From Purshia tridentata (Eukaryota > Streptophyta > Magnoliopsida > Rosales > Rosaceae): DNA of 64,000 bases. The notes beneath the pieces are model-generated. The model ran no database searches and had not been told where the DNA came from. It saw only the letters and a list, made by a program, of their open reading frames with translations. Location: positions 95,547 to 159,546 of the forward strand of contig QANT01007799.1 in NCBI GenBank assembly GCA_003254885.1, given 5' to 3'. Positions within the stretch are counted from its first letter, which is position 1; every line of letters begins with the position of its first letter. The position numbers were made by a program, and so were the translations under genes. Positions 37,101 to 49,413 of the stretch are shown piece after piece.

Positions 37101-38441
37101 CTCGCCCACCTGACCGAGTTTGGAAGTAGTTTGCTGGAGCCTGCATACAAACCGGAAAAAGAAAGAATTAATTTCATATATTATGGAAAAAGTTGAGAGT
37201 ACAGATGACAACCGGCCAGTACAGAGCTGGAAAAGTTAGGAAATATGCCCCATCCCTGCCCTGTTACCGGTCCCCATCCTACACAATCAATGCTACCACC
37301 CACCATTCTTCACTATCTAAAAACACCACCAAACAATACTTCCAACGAAGTATAAAATAGAAAATAAAATGATGAAACAAAAAAATAAAATGGAATAAAG
37401 AGGGGATGAACCTATAAAGTTACTTATATATTATGCATATGAGGCAGGGATGAACTTATCCCTGTCCACGCCCATCTCCACTCTGGATTTTCAGGGATTC
37501 CTGGGCTCCTAGCTTATTTCAAAGAGGGCAGACCGAATCCCCACCAATCAGGCCTAAATTGCCATCCATAGAGGGGAAAAAATATGCCAAAATAGTAAAT
37601 TCTACTGAATGAAGCTATTAAATCACCAAATTATACACACTTTGATCTCCCCCAAATCTCTCAGTTTATCATTCCCTCTAGAAATCTAATGAGACCAAAA
37701 ATGAATTTCATTATATATTTATAAGGAAAAGGAGAAAGAAAGAGGAAGATGGTAAAAATGTCATAATCTTCGAACCTAGAGTTCAAAACTTCAAACCATA
37801 ACGGCATTCCTCCATCTTCGTCAAAGATCTGCCCATATATTTTGGTCCCAAATTCAGTGCTTGAAATTTAGAAGTTCAATATCAACTAACAAGATCACAC
37901 TCATGGTGCGTAAACTCAAAATTTCTTCATCCATTTACAAAAGTTCTTCTTTTGCCTATCTGAGCTATGCATCATATTAGAATATTGAAAAACAATGCTT
38001 ATAAATTCTCTCATTACCTTCTGCTTGGTTTCCCAGAAAACACAAGAAAAAGCAAAGAAAACAAATTTGACCATTCCCATTTTTCTTTTCACTTTTTCCT
38101 TTCTGCGTTTTTAGATTTAAACTCTGAGCTCAACTTCAACACCAATTGCTGAAATTTACTAGACCCCTCTCCCTTTTGCGGTCCAAAAAGTCCAAAACTT
38201 TCACTGCCTCCCTCCAAATTTCACAGAAACCAGAAACAACCCATTTCACGAAACATAACCTTAACACCATACACATAAAGAAAAAGTACAAATGCAGACA
38301 TACATACATACAAATTCTAGAAAATATTGATGATCGAGAACGCACCCCAAAAGGGAACTGGAAAGCACTGGAGCAGAGATGGACTGGCCTTGAAACTGAG
38401 AACTCCCAATAAGGTACAGAGACAGCTGAAAGTGACATCAT
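34106..38441 (-). CDS. G6PD4: Glucose-6-phosphate dehydrogenase-like protein, chloroplast type 4
   Basis: Divergent plastid G6PD isoform. Twelve exons join in phase to 641 residues: 38346-38441, 36915-37140, 36503-36780, 36221-36315, 35949-36063, 35613-35818, 35414-35522, 35287-35324, 35072-35192, 34803-35005, 34448-34648 and 34106-34343. The N-terminus ([14 protein letters not shown]...) is Ser-rich and transit-peptide-like. The coenzyme motif is [10 protein letters not shown] (from about 175). The substrate/active-site segment reads [13 protein letters not shown] (339-351), where active isoforms have RIDHYLGKELVEN. The catalytic Lys is therefore Arg and the following Glu is Asn, as in Arabidopsis G6PD4. 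That isoform lacks activity and redirects G6PD1 to peroxisomes. The C-terminus ([20 protein letters not shown]) is normal. The gene appears intact, so the changes are a family trait and not decay. Confidence 0.94.
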
Positions 38442-38700
38442 CGTTATCCTTCAACCTGTTTAGCAGCTCAGGTTTAAGGGGGTCCCTTCTGAGAGTTGGT
38501 GCTCCTCTGTAGAAAAATATAGAGGACGGTTGTAACCAAAGATTATGGTTTTGGGTGCAGCAGATAGAACTGTCACTCTGTCAGTGACTGAGAGTGGGGT
38601 AAAGGTTATAGATCCTACGGCTGCCGATTTTATGATGTAGTGGATAAGAGAAAGACGGCTGTGATATGATAGTATCTTTAGACTCTTAGATTTGGTCTGT

Positions 38701-38755
38701 ACTACATCTTCATTATGTTTTTTTTTTTTTTGACCACTACATCTTCATTATGTTT
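38701..38755. mobile_element. Oligo-T micro-insertion with 20-bp direct repeats
   Basis: ACTACATCTTCATTATGTTT occurs at 38701-38720 and 38736-38755. The 15 bases between are oligo-T followed by GACC, which reads GGTC plus oligo-A on the minus strand. There is no N here, so an assembly join does not explain the duplication. Confidence 0.75.
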
Positions 38756-38965
38756 ATTTGTCTTAGGACGTCACAGTTTTGTCGTTTTATTAGAATCAGA
38801 TCAGGGTCTTTATCTTTATAAATAAAATAAAAAAGAGAAAGATAATAAAATCAGGGGCTTTGTGATGGGCCTGGAAGGTAAGCCCATCTAATTGTTTGGG
38901 TTGGTTGTAGTTCTCTTAGATCTCTATGGCCCATTTACACCCAACTCTCTCACAGTCTCTATTGA

Positions 38966-39177
38966 GGGCGCAAATCACCCATCTCTAAAATTCATGTCTG
39001 TTCTCTGTCATTCACCTATATTTTTTGACACATGTCATCTCTATTAACAGAAGTTAATAGAAATTAAATAATAAAAAATAACAGTGTTTAACCTCTGTTA
39101 AAAAGAATGACATGTGTTAAAAATATAGTTGAATCACATGAAGGTGACATGAGTTTTGGGACAGGTGATTTGATCCC
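38966..39177. mobile_element. Foldback MITE, Mutator type
   Basis: A 212-bp non-coding element whose ends are long imperfect inverted repeats of roughly 95 bp. The left end begins GGGCGCAAATCACCCATC and the right end, reverse-complemented, begins GGGATCAAATCACCTGTC; the similarity continues inward through TTCATGTC, ATTCAxCTATATTTTT and ACACATGTCAT. A perfect 9-bp duplication, CTCTATTGA, flanks it at 38957-38965 and 39178-39186. Long terminal repeats starting with GGG and a 9-bp target duplication are the Mutator hallmark. Confidence 0.8.
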
Positions 39178-39186
39178 CTCTATTGA

Positions 39187-41078
39187 ATGCTATTTGTTGT
39201 GAAATGTTATTGTATGAACTCTGAAGGGAACAACTGACCAAGAGTATAGGCTGGAAGGTGTCAATCAAATAACCACCAACCCATTAGTTTTAATTATCCA
39301 ATTATTGAAACTTTGGATGCACATGTCATACACTAATTATTGGATAACATGGTGTTTTTTTTTGGCCAATAAATGGTATTTGTAATTTCTATTTTACGGT
39401 TGTTTTGTATGTATAAATTACGTAATTTATTATTGTTAGAAGACTTCTTGAGATCCTTCATAAGTTTTTCAGTGGTTTTGATAACTACAAAATACAAATA
39501 TAAAAGATTTTTCCAGAAAAGGAAAAACCTTTAAATTGTGATGTGAATCTAGTTATGGAAAATCTGTGACAAACCCAAATGTGATCCTAAGAAAAGAGAA
39601 CAAAATAGATATCGAAGTACCATTGGGTTAAGTTTTTCTTCTTGGTCGGACCGAAACACAGTAAACAATAAACGACAAATCATTGGATAAACAGAGAGAG
39701 AGAACCAAGGAAAAGAAAAGAAAGTGTCTTCTACAGTTTGCCAACTCCAATAAAGAATGTAATGCAATTTGTGGTGCATGCTAATCCAAAGTCCGTCATT
39801 ACCAAATATTATACAACTAATTATTGTTAATAATTATATAATAGTCCATAATACATATATATCTACGCTGTTTTTGTTGTTTGATAGTGACCCTTCACTT
39901 CACTAGTTCTTTTAACATAATCCTCTCTCTCTCTCTCTCCTCCTCTCTCTCCCTCTCACTCTCTCTCCCAATCTGTTATGTTAGGAATCGTTTCCAGTTG
40001 TAAATAAATCATCTTTGAGCAGATAAGACTGGTGGGCGAGGCATATTTCTTTCCGTGAAGATTCAGGCAAGAAAACTCGTCATATTTCATTTGTTTTTTA
40101 TAATTTTCACAACAAAAGTACATGTTTTTAATTACAAGGCTCTGTTTTTCAAGGTAGATATATTTCTGGGTCTGCCACATACATCACCATCTGGGTGTCT
40201 GATCAGTTTCATTCCGATTTCGTTTTTGTTTTACTTTTGGGTTCAGATGGCTTTGCTTTCATCTGGGTCTAATCTTCTTCCTTTTTTTTTGTCTATGTCT
40301 TAGGATCCAATTGCTTGTTTTGTTTGGTATTCATGCGGTGTATACTGGGTTCTTTGTTTTCTCCTCAATTCAAAAAATTTATTGTTTGTCAGCTGGTTTT
40401 AGTTTCTGCCTTTATACACAACCATTTTCTCATGATGGTAGCTGCTGTCTCTACGATTCTGGTGGGGATTAGCAATTCTTTGTATTCCCTTTGGTTTTTC
40501 AAATCAAACCTTGTTTTCAGTCCCATAAGGCGACAAAGATGCTTATCAAAAAGAAATGAAATTGGCTTCAGTCCTTTGACTGGTTCAACAGAACTCGATA
40601 GATTCAAAAACTGTTGCTGTTATAATTTCTAGATTATTGTTAATTGTTTAAAATTTAACTGTCTTGACAGTATCCATTCATATATTGTTCAACTGTTACA
40701 TCATGGTATTAGCTATATTAGTACCATGCTATGAGCTTGATTTCAAGGAAGAGCATTGATATAATGAATCTGTTAGGATTTAGTTTTCGCCTATACGAAA
40801 GCAATGAGCTTTGTATATGAAAACTTTAAGAGGTGTGAATTATTTCAATGATTAAAATGAAATTCATTTGTTGCTTTACCCAATGAAAATTCAGCAACAG
40901 TCCATCAAATTGGGGAGGCTACGTTGACAGTAGACATGGAAACTTCCTAATTCTATACGCTGTTATGTTTGTGGCCCTGCATTTTGTTCACTCGTTTCCC
41001 GTTGTTTGTTGCAGGTACTTAGATATTACTTCTGATTTGATGCTATAACACATACGTCAACTATATAATAACTGGTAA
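39187..41078. other. Intergenic region and 5' leader of the peptidase gene
   Basis: AT-rich spacer. A T-run followed by GGCCAA at 39354-39368 has the signature of the micro-insertions, but only a 5-bp flanking repeat. A (CT)n tract is at about 39923-39965, probably close to the transcription start of the peptidase gene. The leader probably contains introns up to 41078, which I could not place exactly. Confidence 0.4.
39923..39965. repeat. (CT)n microsatellite
   Basis: Nearly pure CT/TCC tract upstream of the peptidase leader. Such tracts are common near plant transcription starts. Confidence 0.85.
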
Positions 41079-43106
41079 ATGGGGTCCGAAGGGCCTCCAA
41101 CAGTAACAATTCATGTGACGGGTTTTAAGAAATTCCATGGAGTTTCAGAGAATCCAACTGAGACAATTGTCAGTAATCTCACAGAGTATCTGAAGAAGAA
41201 GGGTTCACCAAAAGGTCTGGTTCTTGGAAGTTGCAACATTCTTGAGACTGCAGGACAAGGAGCACTTGTTCCCCTATACCAGACATTGCGGTCTGCTATC
41301 AGTGAGAAGGATTCTTCAAATTCCAGCAGAATTATTTGGGTAAGTTGTTCTCATTTCTAGTCAATTGCTTCTCAGTTTGTATGCATATTGCTGGATCACA
41401 CTTTTTCCAAGTGCCCTTTCTTTCTGTCTTTATGTTAGAGATATAGAGGCTGATCAGAAAACCATATGTAATTAGTTAATGACTTAAAAAACTCCTACAT
41501 ATCTAAGAACATCGGCATGGTCCGAGTTCAGCACTTGAGACTCAAATATGTTTCTCATTTCTCCTTTAAATAAAGCTTCTGATTGTTTATATAAGAACTG
41601 GATACAGCTCTAAGTGTTTATATAACATCATGGTTGGAAATAGATATCACGATTGGCCCTTTTCCATTATGTTTCTCTATATGTTGCACTTGCACCTTAT
41701 ATTTAAAGATTTTACTAGCCTGGAAAAAATAAAAATAAATATAAAGATTTTACTACAACTACATTCTAGAACTTCAAATAAATAACAGAGCTTCTTCCAA
41801 TAACATCAACCTGAGAGAATTTCATTGGTATGATTGTAGTCCTCGCATATATGTATTCATGGTCATGTAACCCTTTATTAATTTCAACGATATATATATA
41901 TATATATATATTTAGGTACACTTTGGAGTTAATAGTGGTGCAACAAAGTTTGCCATTGAGCATCAAGCTGTCAATGAAGCTACATTTCGTTGCCCTGATG
42001 AGATGGGATGGAAGCCTCAGGTTAGATAGAACCTCTAAAGGTTTTTTCTCTGGTGCATCGGGATTTTATTTGACATGGGGGTCCAAATTTTTCAGATTTT
42101 GTTTTAACTTTTATTGTCTTTTTGCAGAAAGTCCCCATTATTCCTTCAGATGGTGGAATTTCACATATACGAGAGGTAGAATGGGTGGCCATGATTATTT
42201 TATTATATGTTTTCTAAAAATTTATAGTATTTTCTCTTGGACCTCATATATTTTATCATAATTAATTAAAGGATACCTGCTTTGGACTGAAGTTGTCTTT
42301 AGAAACAGGCTGTCATCTTTATACCTTAAAGCACTTTCTTAATTGTTCAAAGCCCTTATATTGCAGTGTATGTAATCATGAGTGTTCTTTTTGTGCCTGG
42401 ATTATTGTTCAATTTGTTCTATGCAAAGGGTAGCATAGACTTTTTTTTTTTTTTTTCTTCTTTTCTTGGAGTAGCCTGATGGCATGGAAGCACCTTTTGG
42501 AAGACAGGCCTTCATGTGCTTGGTGAACAAAGGAAACCGTGAAGTGATGATTACCCTGAATGGTAGTACAACTTCAAAAATATTCAGTTAAACGTGGACC
42601 ATTGTGTCTAGAAACTTTCACAATTGACCAAAATATTTGTTGCTTAAATATTTGAAAAATGTGAAAGCTTCAATATGTTGCCATTATTCTGCTGATTTTA
42701 ACCACCTTCACTGTATGTCTGGTACATAATGGTATTTAGCAATACTATAATGATGGTTGATTCACAGATCTGACTTTGTAATTTAGTGTGATTATGATAA
42801 TGCATGACTACAACATGCCTCGTTTTCATTAATCGTGAAAGGATTTCTTGTTTTGATTGTGTGCAGACTTCTCTTCCAGTTGAGGAGATAACAAAGGCCT
42901 TGGCAAAGAAGGGTTATGAGGTGATGACCTCAGATGATGCAGGCCGCTTTGTTTGCAATTATGTCTATTACCATTCCCTTCGGTTTGCAGAGCAAAATGG
43001 GATTAAATCTCTCTTTGTGCATGTGCCCCTTTTCTTGACCATAGATGAGGAGACCCAAATGCAATTTGCTGCTTCCTTGTTAGAGGTTCTTACTTCATTA
43101 TATTAG
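41079..43106 (+). CDS. Pyrrolidone-carboxyl peptidase (peptidase C15)
   Basis: Cysteine peptidase that removes N-terminal pyroglutamate. Four exons (41079-41339, 41916-42020, 42128-42175, 42867-43106), all phase 0, give 217 residues, the normal length. The start is MGSEGPPTVTIHVTGFKKFH, containing the family's TGFxxF motif. The catalytic triad is visible: Glu102 in KFAIEHQAVN, Cys168 in AGRFVCNYVYYHSL and His190 in SLFVHVPLF. The C-terminus is a helix AASLLEVLTSLY. Intron 3 is about 690 bases with a poly-T tract and no clear insert. In Arabidopsis the homologue At1g56700 also stands between a PPR and a polygalacturonase gene. Confidence 0.93.
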
Positions 43107-44604
43107 TACTCCAAAATCATCCAACCACACCTGCATGCCAAAGAGCTGGATCGTATGCTAGTATGAAGTCACTGCATCTATTGAGGTGGATGGATGCTTC
43201 ATTGATGGAAATGCTTGAATAATCAGAAAGTGTAATCTAAGGGAAACTGCATCGAAGGAACATTCTTATGATGTATTTTCATAAATGTTTTCCAGAAGGG
43301 TTTCGGTAACTTGCTGAAACTTTTCAAAATCCAGTTTATGAATGACATCCCAGTTTGCTCATAGAGCTTGCTAATATTTGTGTGATCTCCATCTCCTCCA
43401 GTGTTATATTATATAAACGAAAGGAAAAAAGAACAGCAAGTGAAAGAACCTAAATCCGATGACTATATTAGCCATATACAAGAAACTTGACAAGAAAGGG
43501 AGACTGCAAAACAAAGCAATAGAAAGTTTAAAGAAATATCATAGGTATTAGAACTCTAGAACAAAATTCTGACAGCTTCTACAAGTGTCATGAAACGTGT
43601 AGCTTACTCATGAAAGGCTTAGATGGTTATGGGCTTGAGATCAAAAATCCAAAATGGAGAATGAGATGGTGACTAGTTTTCTACTTTGAAATTCGCAGGT
43701 CCCCAAGTACCAAAGATCCCATGTCCTTTCTTTCGTTTTTGGTAGTTTTATCCTTTTTCCCTTGTTTTCTCCCACTAATCATGTGTTGGGCTCCAAATCC
43801 CATTAGTGGTGTGCCACTTTCTAATGGTCAAAACCTTCTCCACCCATCATTACCTTCTTAATTTTAGGTAGAAAAAGGAAACAAATTTAAGCATCAATGC
43901 AAAAAATTGCTTTAATGCAATTATTTAGGAAAAGACTTTGAAATGAATTGAAAGATGAATGCAATCTCGGCCTCAGAAACATCGCAACACTTAGAATGAA
44001 TAAGGAGACCAAGTCAAGATGGTGATGTCTGGCAGCGCAACACTTGATATGAAGAATGGAGATAAGATATTATGCACAATGACTAGACAAACTACTATTT
44101 TCCGAGTAATGGGCATCACTTAGCATTGTGATGTGGCATCTGGAATTGCCAAAAGTCAGTGGTTTAAATTCGCTACTGAGAGATATATGAGATTGTGATG
44201 TGGTCCTCTATGACCCAACAGTATTACACTGGCACTTGATGGTCCCTCATTGAAAAGCCCATTTTAGTACCCTCGTTGAGCCAACAACCTACTCTCTAAT
44301 ATTCGTTTTTGGTTTTATTATTATCATCCTGGGCTCAAATTAACAGGCTTTAAACGCATGTAGCAGTCATTATCAATAGGATTTAGGACAAATCTCCTAG
44401 CATGCTTATTGTCCCATGCCTTTACTGCTTGCAAAAGGTATTGCGTTCACAAAGTCTTGGAGATGCTCTTTCAAATTGGGCTGAACATGAACACATCTTG
44501 AATTTAACCAAAGTTGCAAAAACCCGTTATCTAACCCTATCACAACCAGACAAGCTCTTAGGTATTAACAAGAACACAAAGGAAGAAAAAAAAAAAAAAA
44601 AAAN

Positions 44605-44654
<50 letters not shown>

Positions 44655-44762
44655 TGGAAACATTATAAACCATATACTATATATATGAGATTTTTGGATT
44701 ACTTTAACTATTTATAATTATGTTAACAATAGCTTTGATTTTGATATGTATCTAAATTTACT
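43107..44762. other. Intergenic region with a long poly-A run
   Basis: 3' flanks of the peptidase and the first polygalacturonase, which converge here. A poly-A run with one N occupies about 44585-44651 and its length is unreliable. No gene or bounded element is seen. Confidence 0.5.
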
Positions 44763-46755
44763 TTAGTTAACACAATTATCATTCTGGGGCAACATTTGTG
44801 GCTTTCCTTTCAACAAACACAAAGCTGGTGGAATGGTAAGGGTCTGCATAGTTCCATAAGCATTCCAGCAAATTGAGTTTGACGCAAAGCGTGATATTTG
44901 GGCAGGAAGCAGCTCCACGTCAGAGAGAGTGATATTTGTGCATGGCATGGTGTCACTGCAAGCAAAATGCATAGGTGGGCTTCTCACATCATATGTGCCT
45001 TTTATGCTTGTGTACACAATATCTGATATGTGAACTGCAGAGGTCTGGTTAGGGCAATCCTTGGTTTGGCAATAGTATTGGTCCAACACAATCGGGTTTC
45101 GAACAACGTCCATGTGAATGTTGTAGAATGTTACTCTTGACACAGCCCCTGATCCGCCTTGCCAAGTTTTGATCCGAACCCCATTGTCTGAATGCTTGAT
45201 GATTGAGTCCCCAACTGTAATATTTGAAACACATGCTCGGGAATTTTTATTCCCGAGACTTCCAATGCTGCAGGAAGAAAAAGGATTTGGGGTTGAAGTC
45301 AGTTGAATAAAATTTAGAGAATAATGGAACTTTAGAAATCATCCGTACAATGTTTGAAGCAATGGATGTACCTTATTCCATGACTTGGACCACAAGTAAT
45401 ATTCCTAATGTCTACATTATAGCAACCTGCTCCAATTGATACACAGTCATCACCTACATGAAATATTAATAACCGAAGAGCAGAGTCAGCTTTTGAGAGA
45501 TTGTACAGCGGAGAAGAGATGTCTCGTTAGAGGCTGCTGTTGTGTAAATGTTCAGATTACCATTGGAGATGACTGAATTATATAGTTTCACATTGTTTGT
45601 GTTCTCTATGTGAATTCCATCAGTGTTGGGGCTCAGAGCAGGTGAGTTTATGCTCAGGGATTCTATGTAAACGTTTTGACAATTGTCAAACCGGAAATGA
45701 AACTGGGGACTGTCCATAAGTTTGAATCCTCTCACTGTCAGATTGGAGCTCATAAAGAATCTTATGGCCTGCAACAGAAAATTAATCTGTAAATAATATT
45801 ATGATGTAACTACAGAATTAGATATAATTCAGAAGAATTTTGACAGTGCACTTACAACTGGGCTATCACAAGGACCAGGCAGTGTTGTTCCTTTAATCCC
45901 CTGTTGCAATATATAACAAGGAAACAGTAAGATATTCGCGCAAAGTGATAAAATAAAGTAATAAATCAACAGCGGGTTCCACAATTATGACAGAGGTACG
46001 TAGTCTACAATGTGATTAATACAGATAGTTTGAATAGTATTATTCAAAATATAACTAATGGTGTTACTTTGTGGGGCTTGCAGGGAAGATTCCACCATTT
46101 CTGTCCTCTGCCATCTATTACACCACCTCCTTGCATTGACATTCCGTTGATTTTGTAGAAAACCAGCCATTGTCGCTTACTGCTATTTTTTGGCCATGAC
46201 TTAGGCCCATCTGGTGCCATTAGTGTCCCATTAATCTTCTCATCAGCCAGCCAATGAACACGTACACATCAGATTTTGGTTAAGAAATAGTGACCAACTT
46301 TTCTATATCTCTAGGAGAATTTAAATAAAATTAAGTTTATATAAAACTTCATTAGTGACCTGCATTGTGAGGCCAGGTTTACATGGCCCTGTGAATATTG
46401 TAGACTGTATCATAAAGTAATGGTCATCGGGGACAAGAACCTCTGAATCTTCAGTTAGACAAGCAGTGTCCCAAGCCATCTTGAATGCTTGTGTGTCATC
46501 AGTAACACCATCCCCAATGGCACCAAAAGATTTTACATTAAAAACAGTGGTGCCATGAACTAAATTAGCATTGGAGGTTGGGCTAGCAGCCACAAGGGCA
46601 GGAGAAGGCGGCAATGAAACTTGAGATATTGAAAGAAAATCCTCATGCATGGTGTTACTTTGAAGTCTGCCATGTACTGGAGGAAAGAAGAAACAAAAAG
46701 AGAAGAAGAAAATTCGAATAAGAAGTAGACTAGCAAATACCATGTTCATGTGCAT
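44763..46755 (-). CDS. Polygalacturonase A (GH28), first of three tandem copies
   Basis: Secreted pectin-degrading endo- or exo-polygalacturonase. Six exons (46360-46755, 46068-46238, 45856-45900, 45561-45768, 45372-45453, 44763-45267) join in phase to 468 residues. There is a signal peptide, then [20 protein letters not shown] and the four GH28 boxes: NTDG, GDDC, GPSHGI and RIKTWQGG. The catalytic Asp residues and His are present. Box III has Ser where most members have GPGHG. The exon-2 acceptor GATGAG/AAG lacks a pyrimidine tract but keeps the frame and is shared with copy B. ATG 46755 is preferred; ATGs at 46749 and 46743 are alternatives. A minus-strand TATAAGTA lies at about 46810-46817. 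Confidence 0.92.
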
Positions 46756-46817
46756 TTGGCTTGCACTTAGATATGCAATGTGGAGCAAATAGAATGAAGG
46801 ATTTTTGGCTACTTATA

Positions 46818-49413
46818 GAACACGTTACTTCTATGTTATCCTAGTGTTTATAGACCTCAACTTCCACTAGCTAGCTATAGCTATGTTCATGCTTTTGACA
46901 TTCAAAGAACCCAACTGGGATTTTGATGGAGTAATTTGTCACAGTCATCAGCTATGAATCATAGGGTTAAATAGAAGCAAGGTACCCCACGATGTTAGGA
47001 AGTTGAATGAAGGGTATACCATAAGATGTTAAGCTGTATACGTGACCACTCTGACTCTGAGCACAAACTTGCAACTTGCAAGGTGATAACACAACATTGG
47101 GATCAGAGGGTAACATTGCAGAGTCGGTTGGAGTGTAAATAAGTCACTTTCATAATAAGAATTTTTAGTGGAATAGCTACTTTTGAAGAACGGTCCATGC
47201 CTAACATTACAATAATGTTGAGAAACCGACTGCTTCCATTTTGAGAGCTTGGCTTTATTGGGAAGAATGTGGAGGATTTTGCAGCATGCTACCCAGCCGG
47301 CCAAGTAAAATAAAGTTGAGGGAGTAAAGAGGGTATGAGAGTGATTGGGTGATTGGATGTTTGCTTGATTATACACACACCCATTTCACATAAGAAACGT
47401 ATTGCTTTAGGATATTTATATGGATCCCATTTTAGTATTTGCTTACACATATTCATTACCATTTTCATCAGAGTTCATTCCAGTGGCAGCTAGGTTGTTG
47501 ATGTTGAACCACAAATTGCATAGCATAATGCAGAGAGCTGAAATGAATAATAATATGATATATTATTCTAGCTAAAAGTTATTATTGTAAGCTTAATATG
47601 CATTTTTCCTTCGCTAATAACTTAAATTTTTAGAGTTCAGTGACGGTCTAACATTATATTATCTCTTTGTTAATTTGTACAACGCCATAAGTTTCGAAAC
47701 AAGCTGTCCTCATTCTCCACTTTTTTGTAACTTGCACAAGGTAGGACTGTACCATATGTTTTTTCCTTCCTCGATCTATCTATCCACCTTTTCACAATTA
47801 TAGAAAAAATGTATGTTTGATATACATTTTTGTTTCATTATATTAAGCCATAAAGGTTGATATATAGATGGTTTCGCTCTCCCTATGGCTTGCAGCCTTT
47901 TCAGTTATAACTTGTATATTAATATTCCTTGGAGAATATACCCTCATGTTGAGATTGAATTTTTATCCAGAATACTAATTATTGCTTACTAAATATATAT
48001 GATGTTGAAGTCTTGAACAAGACAAAATATATTGAAATACAAAATGTTAAACTATTTTATTAAATTGTTCTTTTGGCTTTATTAAATTATTACCTTTATC
48101 TTCTTTTGCAGACACATTCTGTCTGGCTGAATAAGGATTGCTTGGTTTATCACAACATTTCTGAGAAAACAAAAAATGAAAACTCAACATTTCAGTCTCA
48201 AGACTCTCAACAGTCATCAAATTTTGCAGTTCATGGGCTGGGCCGGGCCTGGCCTGTTGGGCTACATAAGGAGGCTATCAAAACCAATGCTTGCATAATA
48301 GATTAACACCTCTGGTCGTCGACTGCCTTCAAGCAATAAACTAGGCATGAAGTGAACAATATCTAAAATCGTATTTTAGGAAAAAATATTAAAGAGTGGG
48401 CGCAGCCATTAGTGGCTCAAATTGTTTTTCATTTTTACTTTGTATTTTTATAGTTTAAATTCAATCTTAGCCCACCTTAATCTCAATCTTCAGCCCACTT
48501 CAGCCTCTATTTTAAGTACAATTCTCTTTTCCGATTAATTAGCTCATTTACATAGGCATACTCTTTTAAAAGTTTAGCCCACCCAAATTTTAAATCCTGA
48601 CTCTGCCTCAAGTGCATGAATATTATTATGCATTTTATTATTTTCCCTTATTCTATAAGATGGAAATTTTATTATTTTCAATCCTAACTTCTATACGACT
48701 GAAAATTTTCCATGACTCAATGGGTATTAGTTATTGGGTGATATACTGATATGTGCCCTTATTACTGCATGAAGAGGTAAAATAAGCAAGGAAAATTTCA
48801 CTTATCAAATTTTAAAAATATATATAATTCTACAAGAAGTTATCAATTGTAAACGATTTAATTATTTACCGACCATGCCTCTTATTATTTACAACTTTAC
48901 AAGACAAACGGAGCTTCAGAGTGATCAAGAGCCATGCACATATATAGTTGACATTTATAAAAACGAGCAATTAATGCAATTCCTTTTTTATACTTTTCGT
49001 ATATATATTCTGTTGTACTCTAATTAAACGTAGCTACGAAAGTTGACCAACTTGCGACATATATAACACAGGGAAAATATTATTCCTTGTACCTTTTGTT
49101 TTCCTTTTTCCATAAGGCCTTAATTACCATATATTTTGTTCCTCAAAAAAAACATTACCATATATATATATTTTTTTTCCGGCCAGTCAAATTGCATGGC
49201 CTCTCAAGGTGTTGTTCGGTTGCTTTATGTTGGTAAAAAGGATTTGAAAAGTAACCATATTCAAGTCAGAAGTACTACACACATATTATCATTCATTGAA
49301 GGAATTGAATTACAATATTTAACTCGATGAATTGCATTTATTTATAGCTTGAGCATTTCTTTTTTTGGTAATTTACATATAGTTGACCATCCATTTGACT
49401 ACATGGTGAAGAG
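46818..49413. other. Spacer between polygalacturonases A and B
   Basis: AT-rich. Around 48370-48612 a block with repeated AGCCCAC motifs, ending AAATTTTAAATCCTGACTCTGCCTC, resembles a decayed dispersed plant repeat, but no ends can be assigned. A micro-insertion lies at 49123-49165. No intact gene is seen. Confidence 0.4.
49123..49165. mobile_element. Micro-insertion with 12-bp direct repeats
   Basis: ATTACCATATAT occurs at 49123-49134 and 49154-49165. The insert between reads TTTGTTCCTCAAAAAAAAC, a short unique segment with an oligo-A tail. It lacks the TTGGYCA end seen in others. The flank is an AT-rich simple sequence, so slippage is a possible alternative. Confidence 0.5.

Noticed and set aside
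39349-39377. Another TTGGCC-type micro-insertion
   Set aside because: The oligo-T and GGCCAA signature is present but the flanking repeat is only ATGGT (5 bases), too short to count.
42476-42600. Extra exon in intron 3 of the pyrrolidone peptidase
   Set aside because: A short frame (AFMCLVNKGNREVM) exists, but including it breaks the family alignment between the ISHIRE and TSLPVEE segments.
47029-47376. 115-residue minus-strand frame between polygalacturonases
   Set aside because: No recognisable domain, no splice or promoter context, and low-complexity sequence.
48370-48612. Decayed repeat ending AAATCCTGACTCTGCCTC
   Set aside because: It resembles widespread plant repeats but no terminal repeats or target duplication could be found, so it is only mentioned in the spacer entry.
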